Below, in pieces: positions 8,731-19,358 of a stretch of DNA of 44,814 bases. Source of the stretch: JADHLJ01 sp038116915 (GTDB taxonomy: Bacteria; Pseudomonadota; Alphaproteobacteria; Thalassobaculales; Thalassobaculaceae). The notes beneath the pieces are model-generated. The model did no database searches. It had not been told where the DNA came from and saw only the letters and a list, made by a program, of their open reading frames with translations. Each line of letters starts with the position of its first letter. Positions within the stretch are counted from its first letter, which is position 1. The stretch lies in contig JAYOEU010000012.1 of NCBI GenBank assembly GCA_038116915.1, forward strand, positions 1 to 44,814, in the 5' to 3' direction. The translations under genes were made by a program, and so were the position numbers.

Positions 8731-8759
8731 GTATAAGCGATGGGTGGTCCATGGGACAA
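8731..8759 (-). promoter_or_regulatory. Probable sigma-70-type promoter of parC
   Basis: On the minus strand TTGTCC (8754-8759) and TTATAC (8731-8736) are separated by 17 bases, and the parC ATG follows 23 bases after the -10 element. Spacing and sequence fit a housekeeping promoter. No experimental support is available. Confidence 0.45.
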
Positions 8760-8856
8760 GCGTAGATGTGGGCGTGGGCCGGTCATCGTAGCGGATTGTT
8801 TGGCAAAAACCGGCGGCGGCCAGAAGCGGTTCTCATCGTTTCAACGCCGATTGTCC

Positions 8857-8985
8857 CGTCGCCCTGGCGCAGGCCAGGGCTTGTGGCGACGCCGTGGCCG
8901 TCGTCGCGCGGTCCCGCCTTGGGAGCGAGGGGGGTGGACCTTTGACGGCAGCGGAAGAAGCCCTGGCCTTCGCCAGGGCGACGGT
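8857..8985. repeat. REP-like inverted pair, class A
   Basis: A hairpin unit GTCGCCCTGGCGCAGGCCAG(GGC) at 8859-8880 is repeated in inverted orientation at 8960-8983, where the complement reads CGTCGCCCTGGCGAAGGCCA(GGGC). Each unit can fold on its own (CCTGGC/GCCAGG stem). The same unit recurs at about ten intergenic places in this window. Confidence 0.75.
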
Positions 8986-9052
8986 TTTGAGGCGTTCCGG
9001 CGGTTCGGCGACCGGCCATTCCACCTTCCGGGGCCACCTTTCGGGGCCGGGG

Positions 9053-9268
9053 TCACTTGATCCGGAAATGGTTCCGCAGGGCCAGAAGGATCAGAAAGAT
9101 CATCGCCGCCGACCAGAGCAATTGCGCGGTCCCCAGCAGGGTCACGCCATCTGGGATGACCGGCTGAAAGCTCGGCGGCAGGAGCGCGGACGGCGCTCCG
9201 GTTCCGTGGATGCCGAACAGGCAGGCGTGGATCTGGTCGAGTTTCCGGACCGAGCCGATGCCCGAGAA
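9053..9268 (-). pseudogene. C-terminal remnant of a membrane protein
   Basis: The minus strand from about 9268 to a TGA at 9053-9055 encodes about 70 residues that look like a genuine protein end. A KLDQIHACLFGIHGTG stretch and a proline-rich linker are followed by a single membrane helix (TLLGTAQLLWSAAMIFLILL) and a basic LRNHFRIK tail. No start codon or upstream body is present, because the frame runs directly into a REP-like repeat that begins at 9265. I infer a gene truncated when the repeat region was rearranged. The tail resembles the ends of some multi-pass or pentapeptide-type membrane proteins, but the family cannot be named safely. Confidence 0.45.
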
Positions 9269-9434
9269 CGTCGCCCCGCACTTGATGCGGGGCCGAAGCC
9301 TGAAGCGTCGGGATGTGTTTGTTGGCGGAACATGATCACAAACTAGTCGATATGGAACTATGATCTTAGTGATCCTCCACCCGTCAATTTGGCGCGGCTC
9401 AGGCGTCGGTCCCGCAACAAGTGCGGGACGACGA
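9265..9434. repeat. REP-like inverted pair, CGCA-stem class
   Basis: ACGTCGCCCCGCACTTGATG(CGGGGCCGA) at 9269-9297 is the inverted partner of TCGGTCCCGCAACAAGTGCG(GGACGACG) at 9405-9432. Both units are hairpins (CCCGCA / TGCGGG) and share the GTCG / CGAC flanks seen in the other repeats. The rest of 8986-9910 has no recognisable gene apart from the remnant at 9053-9268. Confidence 0.65.
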
Positions 9435-9549
9435 AGTGGGGTGCGGCGGCCCTAGGGTTTGGGATATTGGCGTCGAATAAAGACGAAGCCATGGACAAAT
9501 TCCAGGGTCCATTCCTCAAGTCTCGATGTCCGTTGCAAACGATGGCGGC

Positions 9550-9578
9550 AAGAGCCCTGGCCTTCGCCAGGGCGACGC
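9550..9578. repeat. Single REP-like unit, class A
   Basis: AGCCCTGGCCTTCGCCAGGG(CGACG) is nearly identical to the unit at 8959-8983 (the core GCCCTGGCCTTCGCCAGGGC is identical) and in the same orientation. No inverted partner was found close by. The remaining bases up to 9910 contain nothing else I can identify. Confidence 0.7.
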
Positions 9579-9910
9579 CTTGATCGGACGCTGGCCTTGA
9601 TGGTCTGTGGTAACGCCTATGAATTGGGTCTTCGCCAGCACCGACCAGTGTCCGGGAGAAACTCGGGAGTCCTCGAAGGTCCGGATTTCGGCGCCCAGCG
9701 CGGGCCGGGGCTCAATACCCCTCGCCACGAGCCTCAGCTTACGCGGGGCAATGGGGAAGATGGGGGAGGCAAGAGCGCGATTTCACCAGGGATGCGTGGG
9801 TGAGGAGCAATCACATAGCCGGTCCCCGCTTAAAACCGATCACGAGGGGTGCAATAGGCGCGCGGCTTAGGCATGCTTGGCGGGCGCGGATGGATCCGGA
9901 GGAGAGCGTC

Positions 9911-11206
9911 ATGCAATTCGGTCTGTTTTACGAGCTGCCGGTTCCGAAACCGTGGGATGAGGATACCGAGGTCCGCCTGTTCCATGAGGCGCTCGACCAG
10001 ATCGAGTTGGCGGACAAGCTGGGCATCGATTTCGTCTGGGAGGTGGAGCATCACTTTCTTGAGGAATACTCCCATTCCGGCGCGCCGGAGGTGTTTCTGG
10101 CGGCGGTCTCGCAGCGGACCAAAAACATTCGCCTCGGGCACGGGATCACCCTGACGGCGCCTCTGTATAACCATCCCGTTCGCCTTGCCGAGCGGCTCGC
10201 CACCCTGGATCTGGTCAGCCGGGGCCGCGTCGAGTGGGGGAGCGGGGAGTCCGCCACCCTGATCGAGATGGAAGGCTTCCATGTCGACAAGGAACAGAAG
10301 ACCGCCATGTGGCGCGAGGGCGCGGAGCAGGTGGCCAATATGCTGACCATGACGCCCTATCCGGGCTTCCAGGGCCGGTATTTCTCCATGCCGGCCCGCA
10401 ACGTGGTCCCGAAACCCCTGCAGAAGCCGCATCCGCCCATGTGGATGGGCTGCTCGCGCCGGGAGAGTATTTTGCGCGCCGCCAGGGCCGGGATCGGCGC
10501 CCTGATCTTCGGCTTCGTCGAGCCGGAACAGGCAGCGGTCTGGATCAAGGAGTATTACGACATCATCAAGTCAGAGGAATGCGTGCCGCTCGGCCATTCG
10601 GTGAACGCGAATATCGCGGCGGTCACCGCGATGTCGGTGCATCCGGACGAGAACGAGGCGATCGCGCGCGGGCTCGACGGCTTCCGCTTCTTCGGCTACT
10701 CGCTGGCCCACTTCACCAATTTCGGCGCGCACAAACCGGGCCGCACGGATATCTGGGGTGCCTTCGAGGGCGTGCGCGACAAACTGCCGGACAATGCCGG
10801 GCGCGGCGGCATCGGCACGCCGGAGCAGGTGGCGGAACACCTTAAAGGCTATGCCGAAGTGGGCATGGACCAGATGATCTTCGTACAGCAGCACGGCAAG
10901 AACCAGCACGCGCATATCTGCGAGTGCCTGGAGCTGTTCGCCAAGGAGGTCATGCCGCCCTTCAAGGCGGCCGAACCGGCGCGCCAGGCGAAAAAACAGG
11001 CCGAACTCGCGCCCTATATCGAGGCGGCCCTGGCCCGCAAGCCGAGGATGGAGATGCCGGCGGATGCGGAGCTTCCGGTCGTGCTTTCGGCCGGCAAGCG
11101 GCAGCAGAATGCCGGCGTGAACGTGCCGGCCAGCAATTTCACCGACCGCGGCGGCGGCATTCCCGTGGTCAAGGAAGCGCCGGCCGCGAATGCCGGTGAC
11201 GACTGA
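9911..11206 (+). CDS. Luciferase-like (LLM class) flavin-dependent oxidoreductase
   Basis: A 432-residue member of the bacterial luciferase-like family, whose TIM-barrel enzymes use FMN or F420 to oxygenate or oxidise small molecules. The start MQFGLFYELP, the EHHFLEEYSHS motif at about 45-55 and the GHGITLTAPLYNHPVRLAE segment at about 75-95 are typical of the flavin monooxygenase branch. The ATG at 9911 has a strong GGAGGAGAG site 5-6 bases before it. An upstream in-frame ATG at 9800 is rejected. Compared with usual members (about 340-380 residues) it carries an extra C-terminal tail of about 80 residues rich in Ala, Pro and charged residues, which looks disordered. It is two bases from a sugar-methyltransferase-like gene, so both are likely expressed together. 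The substrate is unknown. Confidence 0.88.
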   Translation: MQFGLFYELPVPKPWDEDTEVRLFHEALDQIELADKLGIDFVWEVEHHFLEEYSHSGAPEVFLAAVSQRTKNIRLGHGITLTAPLYNHPVRLAERLATLDLVSRGRVEWGSGESATLIEMEGFHVDKEQKTAMWREGAEQVANMLTMTPYPGFQGRYFSMPARNVVPKPLQKPHPPMWMGCSRRESILRAARAGIGALIFGFVEPEQAAVWIKEYYDIIKSEECVPLGHSVNANIAAVTAMSVHPDENEAIARGLDGFRFFGYSLAHFTNFGAHKPGRTDIWGAFEGVRDKLPDNAGRGGIGTPEQVAEHLKGYAEVGMDQMIFVQQHGKNQHAHICECLELFAKEVMPPFKAAEPARQAKKQAELAPYIEAALARKPRMEMPADAELPVVLSAGKRQQNAGVNVPASNFTDRGGGIPVVKEAPAANAGDD

Positions 11207-11208
11207 CC

Positions 11209-12324
11209 ATGCAGCTCGCTGATTCAACGGCCTACCAGGTCGATGATGATCCGGCGCTTCTGGATCTGATGCTGGAGGATATGCGCCGGTCCGACCGGCT
11301 GTACCAGCCGACCAACTATTGGGCGAATTATTGCGATCTGGTGGCCCGGGAAATCCACGCGAATGGTTTGCGGGACTTTCGCCGCCGTGATGCCGAGATC
11401 CTCTCGCGGTTCGGCGCCATCGACATGCCGCCGCCTTTCGCGATGCCGGACCGGGGCGGAACCGATCAGGCGAATTGGGAACTGTTCAAGGCGGTGGTCG
11501 GCGGCATGAACATGCTCTGGAACCAGGGCGCGAATGTCGGCCCGGGCATGATCTCCGCCGGCCAGTTCTTCGCCATGTGCGAGGTGATCGCCGATGGCAA
11601 TGCCGAAAGGGCCGGGATCACGCCCGCCTCGCGGCTGTCCTTCTCGCCTTACGGCAACCCGGTGGGCTTCGTGTCCGGCGAGCGACACGGCAGTTTCGCC
11701 GCGCTCTACTATTACAATTTCGCGTGCTGGCTGGCGGGTCGCTGTGATCTGAACCAGATCGATGTGGTGGTCGAGATCGGCTCCGGATATGGCGGGCAGG
11801 CCGAGGTTCTGAAGCTGCTCTACCCGCACCTGACCATCGTGCTGATGGATCTGGCGCCGCAGCTCTATTTCGCCGAGCGGTTCCTGACCAAGGCATTCGC
11901 CGATGCCGCCGTGCCGTACCGCGAGACAAGGGCCGGCGACTGGGACGGCACGCTGTCGCCCGGCAAGGTGCATTTTCTCGCCCCCGCCGCGATTGCTGAC
12001 CTGACGCCGCAGGGCCGCGTGCTGTTCTGGAACGCCGCGAGTTTCGGCGAGATGGAGCCGGAGGTGGTCACCAACTATGCGGGCCACGTCTCACGGTTTG
12101 CGGACGCGCTGTTCCTGATGCAGTTCTTCCACGGCAAGCCGCCCGGCCGCCCCGGCGAGGGCGGCGTCCTCGCGCCCAGCACGATGGCAACCTACGAGGC
12201 GGCGTTCCCGGACTTCGATCGCGTCGCCCTTGCTGACGCGCACAATGTCGACGGGGTTTCGATCCTGCGCGAGGGGGAGCGGTCCTTGCCCTATCAGAAC
12301 AGCTACTGGACCCGGCGGGGATGA
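11209..12324 (+). CDS. Putative sugar O-methyltransferase (NanM-like)
   Basis: A 371-residue protein with a SAM-binding Rossmann core starting at about residue 185 (VVVEIGSGYGGQAEVLKLLY) and the acidic strand-2 end (IVLMDLAPQLYFAERFL). The N-terminal 180 residues, including LYQPTNYWANYC and a YYYNFACWL helix, match the family annotated as putative sugar O-methyltransferase, found near polysaccharide and glycan genes. That function is a family label, not proven here. The gene begins two bases after the flavin oxidoreductase stop, so the two form a unit. No glycosyltransferase or other sugar gene is nearby, so the acceptor could equally be a small molecule handled by its partner. Confidence 0.75.
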   Translation: MQLADSTAYQVDDDPALLDLMLEDMRRSDRLYQPTNYWANYCDLVAREIHANGLRDFRRRDAEILSRFGAIDMPPPFAMPDRGGTDQANWELFKAVVGGMNMLWNQGANVGPGMISAGQFFAMCEVIADGNAERAGITPASRLSFSPYGNPVGFVSGERHGSFAALYYYNFACWLAGRCDLNQIDVVVEIGSGYGGQAEVLKLLYPHLTIVLMDLAPQLYFAERFLTKAFADAAVPYRETRAGDWDGTLSPGKVHFLAPAAIADLTPQGRVLFWNAASFGEMEPEVVTNYAGHVSRFADALFLMQFFHGKPPGRPGEGGVLAPSTMATYEAAFPDFDRVALADAHNVDGVSILREGERSLPYQNSYWTRRG

Positions 12325-12401
12325 TAAAGGAGATGAGGGTCCGCGCGTCTCGAAGGGTCTTTCAAGGCATTACGAACCATCAAGGGACCAACCAGTGTTC
12401 C

Positions 12402-12433
12402 AAAAAGCAAACGCCCCGGAGGACCGAGGCGTT
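12402..12433 (-). terminator. Rho-independent terminator after rpmG
   Basis: On the minus strand AACGCCTCGG pairs with CCGGGGCGTT around a four-base loop and is followed by TTTGCTTTTT-like sequence (A-tract at 12402-12406 on the plus strand). It lies 28 bases after the rpmG stop and closes the dprA-to-rpmG block. It could also slow transcripts coming from the methyltransferase gene on the other strand. Confidence 0.8.
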
Positions 12434-12460
12434 CGTCGTTTCAACACTCTTGCGCGAAGA

Positions 12461-12628
12461 TCACTTGATCTTGGCTTCCTTGTACATCACGTGCTTGCGG
12501 GCCACCGGGTCGTACTTCTTCAGTTCGAGCTTTTCGGTCTGGGTCCGCGGGTTCTTCTTGGTCACGTAGTAGTGGCCGGTATCGGCGCTGCTTACGAGCT
12601 TGATCAGAACGGTTGCCGGCTTCGCCAT
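12461..12628 (-). CDS. rpmG: 50S ribosomal protein L33
   Basis: A 55-residue basic protein, MAKPATVLIKLVSSADTGHY at the start and DPVARKHVMYKEAKIK at the end, which is the standard proteobacterial L33. It has no cysteines, so it is the zinc-free form of L33, as expected in this group. It binds the large ribosomal subunit near the E site. The ATG at 12628 is followed by a complete family-length frame. A promoter (TTGACT/TAGTTT) lies just upstream and a strong terminator just downstream, so it can be expressed on its own even though it follows the S41 peptidase gene on the same strand. Confidence 0.97.
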   Translation of the reverse strand: MAKPATVLIKLVSSADTGHYYVTKKNPRTQTEKLELKKYDPVARKHVMYKEAKIK

Positions 12629-12665
12629 GGTCACTCATCCGTGTTAGTCGCGTCGGGGAGGTGTG

Positions 12666-12693
12666 AAACTACACTCTGAATTGATGAAGTCAA
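12666..12693 (-). promoter_or_regulatory. Probable promoter of rpmG
   Basis: On the minus strand TTGACT (12688-12693) and TAGTTT (12666-12671) are 16 bases apart, about 40 bases before the rpmG start. It begins directly after the S41 peptidase stop codon, which supports separate transcription of rpmG. Confidence 0.5.
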
Positions 12694-12700
12694 GCAGATC

Positions 12701-14377
<1,677 letters not shown>

Positions 14378-14387
14378 AAATCAATGG

Positions 14388-16649
14388 TTACCGGCGCCTT
14401 CCTCGACCTCCCCCGTGACGCCGCTGTTTGCCGGAGCCCGCGCCTCGTGTCCGGCGGATCGGACGTCCTTGATTGCCGCCGCTGACGTAATCGACTCGCA
14501 GCCGGCCGCTGACCGGATCCGCATCGCTCAGTTTCACCGTCAGGACCGCGCCGAGTTTCACGGCGAATCCGGAATGGCGGCCCAACAGTTCGTGGGTTTT
14601 CGAATCGTGATCATAGTAGTCGTCCGGCAGGGCCTGGACCGACAGCAACGCGTCCGCGAGCCCGCCCTCCAGGCTGACGAAAACCCCGAAATGCTGCACG
14701 CCCGTGACCACCGCCTCTATGGTCTCTCCCACGCGCCCGGCCATGAACATCGCCGAGAATCGGTCGATCGCCGAGCGCTCCGCCGCCGCCGCGCGCCGTT
14801 CGGTCATCGAAATATGCTCGCAGACACTGACCAGATCGTCCGGGTGATCGGCGGCCGCGCCGTCGGGCCCGAAATCATGCGCCTCGATCAGCGCGCGATG
14901 CACCAGGAGGTCCGAATAGCGCCGGATCGGTGAGGTGAAATGGGCATAGCGCCGCAAACCCAGGCCGAAATGGCCGAGATTGAAGGGGCTGTAGACCGCC
15001 TGGCTCTGGCTGCGCAGGACCAGCATATTGACGGCGTCCTGGAAGTCGCGTCCCCTGGCCTGTTCCAGCACCCGGTTGAAGAGTTTCGCCTGGATCACCT
15101 GGCCTTTGGCGAAATTGATCCCGAACCCTTCGAGGTTCGCCCGCAGTTCCTCGACCTTGTCCGGATTCGGCGCGTCGTGCACCCGGTAGACGCAGGCGCG
15201 CTTGCGCCGCTCCAGGGTCTCGGCGGCGGCGACATTGGCGAGCACCATGAACTCCTCGATCAGCCGGTGACTGTCGAGGCGGGAGCGGGGAGCGATCGCG
15301 GTGACCTCGCCGCTATCGTTCAGATGAACCTGCATCTCCGGCATTTCGATATCCAGCGCGCCGCGGGTCTCGCGTGCCGACAGCAGGGCCTGGAACGCGC
15401 CATAGAGCGGGCGGGCGAGCGCGGTCAGAGCGGTTTCCCGACCGGCATTTGAGGCGGCATCGAAATCGGCCTGGATTTCCTCATATGTCACGCGCGCCAC
15501 CGAGCGCATCAGGCCGCGCCGGAAACGGTGCGATTTCTTGCGCCCCTTGGCGTCGATGACCATCTCGACCGCGAGGCAGGCGCGATCCTCTTTCGGACGC
15601 AGGGAACACAGGCCGTTCGACAGCGCCTCCGGCAGCATCGGCACCACCCGGTCGGGGAAATAGACCGAGTTCCCACGCTTTTCGGCTTCCTTGTCGAGGG
15701 CATCACCGGGGCGGACATAGTGCGCCACATCCGCGATCGCGACCAGCAGCCGCCATCCGTCCGGATTGTCCGGCGAGCCGTCAGCCTCGGCCCAGACCGC
15801 GTCGTCGAAATCCCGCGCGTCGGCGCCGTCGATGGTGATCAGCGGAATGTCCCTCAGATCCTCCCGCTTGCCGCCGGCTCTGACCGGACGAGCCCGTTCG
15901 GCGAGGGCGGTCGCCGCCTCGGGAAAGCGGTCGGGGATATCGTTCTCATGGATGCAGATCAGGCTGACGGCCTTGGGAGATCCCTGGGCGCCGATCCGCT
16001 CGACCACCCGGCCCTGGCGCGGTCCGAGACGGCGTCCGGGCAGGAGCTCGACTGCCACGATGTCTCCCGGCGCGGCTCCGCCCGCGTCGGTGGTCGTGAT
16101 CTGTGCCTCGCTGCTCCGCTTGCCATCGCTCGGGAGCAGACGGAATCCGCCGCGCGCGGCTTCCAGCACGCCGATCACACGGTTCGCGCCCTTTTCCAGA
16201 CGCCGCATCGCCGTTCCGCGGTAGATATCGCCCTTCACATGGGAGAGGCGGGCGAGAACCCTGTCTCCAACGGCGAAGGACGGGCCGCGGCTTGTATGCG
16301 GCAGCAGAATGCGGGCATTCTCGCCGCCTTGAATGCCGGCGACCGGTTTTGCTATCGCCTCGGCATCGTCATTGATCGAGGTCACCTCGACGACGCCGAC
16401 CGGCGGCAGGCGTCCGGGCGCGGAGACCTTGCGGCGGCGGCCCGGGTCAATCACTCCGTCATTGATCAGGGCGCCAAGCATCTGTTTCAACTCGACACGG
16501 GCCGCACCCTTGACGTTGAAGGCGCGCGCGATCTCGCGTCGGCCGACCGGGCCGGGCGCTTCCTCGATGAATTGCCGGATCTGTTCCTGGCTGGGCAGGG
16601 TGTTGGCCGGGTTTTTCTTGCGTGCCACCGGGGCGGATCCAAACGTCAA
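14388..16649 (-). CDS. rnr: Ribonuclease R
   Basis: A 3'-to-5' exoribonuclease that digests structured RNA. Domains in order are an N-terminal winged-helix segment (about 15-75), cold-shock domains (about 85-220), the RNB catalytic domain (from about 265) and a C-terminal S1 domain (about 640-725). The four metal-binding aspartates are D274, D280, D282 and D283, with the same spacing as the known RNase R residues. It ends with a basic, Gly/Arg-rich tail. The frame can start at a TTG (16649) that overlaps the topA stop, or at a GTG at 16628 giving MARKKNPA. The latter looks more like family N-termini. It is translationally linked to topA and followed by the S41 peptidase. Confidence 0.95.
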   Translation of the reverse strand: MTFGSAPVARKKNPANTLPSQEQIRQFIEEAPGPVGRREIARAFNVKGAARVELKQMLGALINDGVIDPGRRRKVSAPGRLPPVGVVEVTSINDDAEAIAKPVAGIQGGENARILLPHTSRGPSFAVGDRVLARLSHVKGDIYRGTAMRRLEKGANRVIGVLEAARGGFRLLPSDGKRSSEAQITTTDAGGAAPGDIVAVELLPGRRLGPRQGRVVERIGAQGSPKAVSLICIHENDIPDRFPEAATALAERARPVRAGGKREDLRDIPLITIDGADARDFDDAVWAEADGSPDNPDGWRLLVAIADVAHYVRPGDALDKEAEKRGNSVYFPDRVVPMLPEALSNGLCSLRPKEDRACLAVEMVIDAKGRKKSHRFRRGLMRSVARVTYEEIQADFDAASNAGRETALTALARPLYGAFQALLSARETRGALDIEMPEMQVHLNDSGEVTAIAPRSRLDSHRLIEEFMVLANVAAAETLERRKRACVYRVHDAPNPDKVEELRANLEGFGINFAKGQVIQAKLFNRVLEQARGRDFQDAVNMLVLRSQSQAVYSPFNLGHFGLGLRRYAHFTSPIRRYSDLLVHRALIEAHDFGPDGAAADHPDDLVSVCEHISMTERRAAAAERSAIDRFSAMFMAGRVGETIEAVVTGVQHFGVFVSLEGGLADALLSVQALPDDYYDHDSKTHELLGRHSGFAVKLGAVLTVKLSDADPVSGRLRVDYVSGGNQGRPIRRTRGAGSGKQRRHGGGRGRRR

Positions 16650-19285
16650 TCGTTGGAAGCGGGCTGATCCCCGGCTACGCTTTTGGGTTTTGCCTTGGCG
16701 CCGGCCTTGCCTTTCGTGGCGCGCTTGGCCGCCGGCTTTTTCGCGGCCTTCGCCTTGGTCTTACCGCCTGCCGGACCCTTGGCATCCTTCGCCGATATCA
16801 GCTCAAGCGCCTTTTCCAGCGTGATCGTATCCTGCTCCACGCCCTTGGGCAGGGTCGCGCGGACTTTGCCGAGCTGAACATATGGACCGTAGCGGCCGGA
16901 ATGGACGGTTACCGGCTGGCCGCCGGACTCGCCGATCTGTTTCGCCGGCGGCCGCTTCTTGGCGTTTTCCGCGATCAGGGTCACCGCCCGGTTGAGGCCG
17001 ATGCTCAGGACATCGTCATCCTTCGGAATGGACGTATAGCTCGGACCGAGTTTCAGGTACGGGCCGAACCGGCCGATCCCGGCGAGGATCAACTCCCCGC
17101 TGTCCGGATAGGGGCCGATTTCGCGCGGCAGGCTCAACAGGCCGAGCGCGATTTCCAAAGTGATATCGCCAGACGTCATGCCCCGGGGCAGAGAGACCCG
17201 TTTCGGCTTTTCGGTCTTCTTTTCGCCCTGTTCGCCGCGCTGAACGTAGAAGCCATAGGGGCCCTTGCGCAGGCTGACCTCCAGGCCGCTCTCCGGATCA
17301 AGACCCAGAACCCGGGGTTCGTCCTGGCCCGTTGCGGCGTCCTCGCCTTCGCCGGCGACGGGCGCCGCGAACTGACGCGTGAAGCGGCATTCCGGATAGT
17401 TCGAGCAGCCGATGAAGGCGCCATACCGGCCGATCTTGAGGTTCAGGCGGCCGTTCGAGCAGCGCGGGCAGCCGCGGGTCGACTCGCCATTCGGGCCGTC
17501 CGGGAAAAAATGCGACCCGAGTTCCTCGTCGAGCTTGTCCAGCACCTCGGAGACCCGGAGTTCCTTGGTGTTGTCCACCGCCCCGGTAAAGGCCTTCCAG
17601 AACCGTTCCAGGACAGCCTTCCAGTCGAGCTTGCCCTCGGCGATGCCGTCCAGCTCGGCCTCGAGATCGGCGGTAAAGTTGTACTGCACATAGCGCTCGA
17701 AGAAATTCGCCAGAAAGGCGACGACCAGGCGTCCGCGGTCCTCCGGTACGAAACGCTTCTTGTCCAGGCGCACATAGTCCCGGTCCTGCAGGACCTGCAT
17801 GATGCTTGCGTAGGTGGAGGGCCGGCCGATGCCGAGTTCCTCCATGCGCTTGACGAGGCTCGCCTCGGTGAAGCGGGGCGGCGGCTGAGTGAAATGCTGT
17901 TCCGGCTTAATCCCGTCCCGGGACAGCGGCTCGCCTTCCTTCATGGTTGGGAGCAAACGATCATCGTTCGCCTCGCCCTCGGCGGCAGGGTCGTCGCGGT
18001 CTTCCTGATAGAGCGTGAGAAAGCCCTCGAAGGTGATGATCGAGCCGGTCGCGCGCAACGTCGTGCGCCGGTCGGCGGCTTCCATGGTGATCGAGGTCTG
18101 GTCAAGCTCGGCGCTGGCCATCTGACAGGCGACCGCTCGTTTCCAAACGAGTTCATAAAGCCGCGCCTGGTCACGGTCGAGATACTGGGCCATCTCCTTG
18201 GGCGCGCGCGCGGCGTCGGTCGGCCGGATCGCCTCGTGGGCTTCCTGGGCGTTTTTGGCGCGGCTTTTGTACTCGCGCGGCGCCGGGGGAAGAAACAGCG
18301 GTCCGAAGGAACCGCGGATCACGTCGCGGATCGAGGTGACGGATTCCGCGCTCATCTGCACGCCGTCGGTCCGCATGTAGGTGATGAGACCGACGGTCTC
18401 GCTGCCGATATCCACGCCTTCGTAAAGCCTTTGCGCGATCTGCATGGTGCGCGAGGCGCTCATCCCGAGTTTTCGCGAGGCTTCCTGTTGCAGGGTCGAG
18501 GTGGTGAAGGGAGGCTGTGGGTTGCGGCGTACGCGCTTGCGTTCGATTGAGGTGACCGCATGGGTGGTGGCCTCGATCAGGCCGGCGGCTTGTTTCGCAT
18601 CGGCCTCGCTCAGAAGCCCGAACTTATCCAGCCGCTTGCCGTCCACATGGGTCAGGCGGGCAACGAAGGGTTTCCGCTCAGCCGTGCGCAGCGCGACGTC
18701 GATGGTCCAGAATTCCTCGGCCTTGAACAGCTCGATCTCGGACTCGCGCTCACAAATCAGGCGCAGGGCGACCGATTGCACCCGGCCCGCCGAGCGCGAC
18801 CCCGGCAGCTTGCGCCACAGAACCGGTGATAGGGTGAAACCGACGAGATAGTCCAACGCCCGGCGCGCGAAATAGGCGTCGACCAGGGTCTGATCCAACG
18901 CGCGCGGATTGGCCATGGCGTCGAGCACCGCCGATTTGGTGATCTCGTGGAACACCACGCGCTGAACCGGTTTGCCCTTCAGGGCCTTCTGTTCCTCGAG
19001 AACATTTTGAACATGCCAGGAAATCGCCTCGCCTTCGCGGTCCGGGTCGGTCGCGAGGATGAGCTGATCGGCACGGCTCAATGCGCTCTTGATCTCCTTG
19101 ATCTGCTTTTCCGAACGCGGGTCGGATTGCCAGGACATGGCAAAGCCCTCATCGGGGCGGACCGATCCGTCCTTGGCCGGCAGATCGCGAATATGACCAT
19201 AGCTGGCGACGACGGTGTAATCGCTTCCGAGATATTTATTGATGGTCTTTGCCTTGGCGGGCGATTCGACGACGACAAGTTTCAT
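16646..19285 (-). CDS. topA: DNA topoisomerase I
   Basis: Type IA topoisomerase of 879 residues that relaxes negative supercoils. The Toprim domain opens the protein (MKLVVVESPAKAKTI) with E7 and the D80-x-D82-x-E84 metal triad. The strand-cutting tyrosine is Y303 in GLITYMRTDG. After the core there is one clear four-cysteine zinc motif (CPRC ... CSNYPEC), then three cysteine-free repeats of the GPYGFYVQ / GRFGPYLKLG / GRYGPYVQLG type. A Lys/Ala-rich tail follows, as in other alphaproteobacteria. The start at 19285 is chosen because the family begins with MKLVVVESPAK; the frame is open for 67 further codons upstream. Its stop overlaps the possible TTG start of rnr. Confidence 0.97.
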   Translation of the reverse strand: MKLVVVESPAKAKTINKYLGSDYTVVASYGHIRDLPAKDGSVRPDEGFAMSWQSDPRSEKQIKEIKSALSRADQLILATDPDREGEAISWHVQNVLEEQKALKGKPVQRVVFHEITKSAVLDAMANPRALDQTLVDAYFARRALDYLVGFTLSPVLWRKLPGSRSAGRVQSVALRLICERESEIELFKAEEFWTIDVALRTAERKPFVARLTHVDGKRLDKFGLLSEADAKQAAGLIEATTHAVTSIERKRVRRNPQPPFTTSTLQQEASRKLGMSASRTMQIAQRLYEGVDIGSETVGLITYMRTDGVQMSAESVTSIRDVIRGSFGPLFLPPAPREYKSRAKNAQEAHEAIRPTDAARAPKEMAQYLDRDQARLYELVWKRAVACQMASAELDQTSITMEAADRRTTLRATGSIITFEGFLTLYQEDRDDPAAEGEANDDRLLPTMKEGEPLSRDGIKPEQHFTQPPPRFTEASLVKRMEELGIGRPSTYASIMQVLQDRDYVRLDKKRFVPEDRGRLVVAFLANFFERYVQYNFTADLEAELDGIAEGKLDWKAVLERFWKAFTGAVDNTKELRVSEVLDKLDEELGSHFFPDGPNGESTRGCPRCSNGRLNLKIGRYGAFIGCSNYPECRFTRQFAAPVAGEGEDAATGQDEPRVLGLDPESGLEVSLRKGPYGFYVQRGEQGEKKTEKPKRVSLPRGMTSGDITLEIALGLLSLPREIGPYPDSGELILAGIGRFGPYLKLGPSYTSIPKDDDVLSIGLNRAVTLIAENAKKRPPAKQIGESGGQPVTVHSGRYGPYVQLGKVRATLPKGVEQDTITLEKALELISAKDAKGPAGGKTKAKAAKKPAAKRATKGKAGAKAKPKSVAGDQPASND

Positions 19286-19358
19286 GCGAGTCCCAAAAAT
19301 GCTCCGGCGATTGCCGTTCGAGACGTTCCGTAAGGGACAAGAGAGCAAATCATTGAAC

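Noticed and set aside
8857..9578. Closely spaced repeats as a CRISPR array
   Set aside because: Units are palindromic, in both orientations and unevenly spaced, with no uniform spacers and no cas genes nearby.
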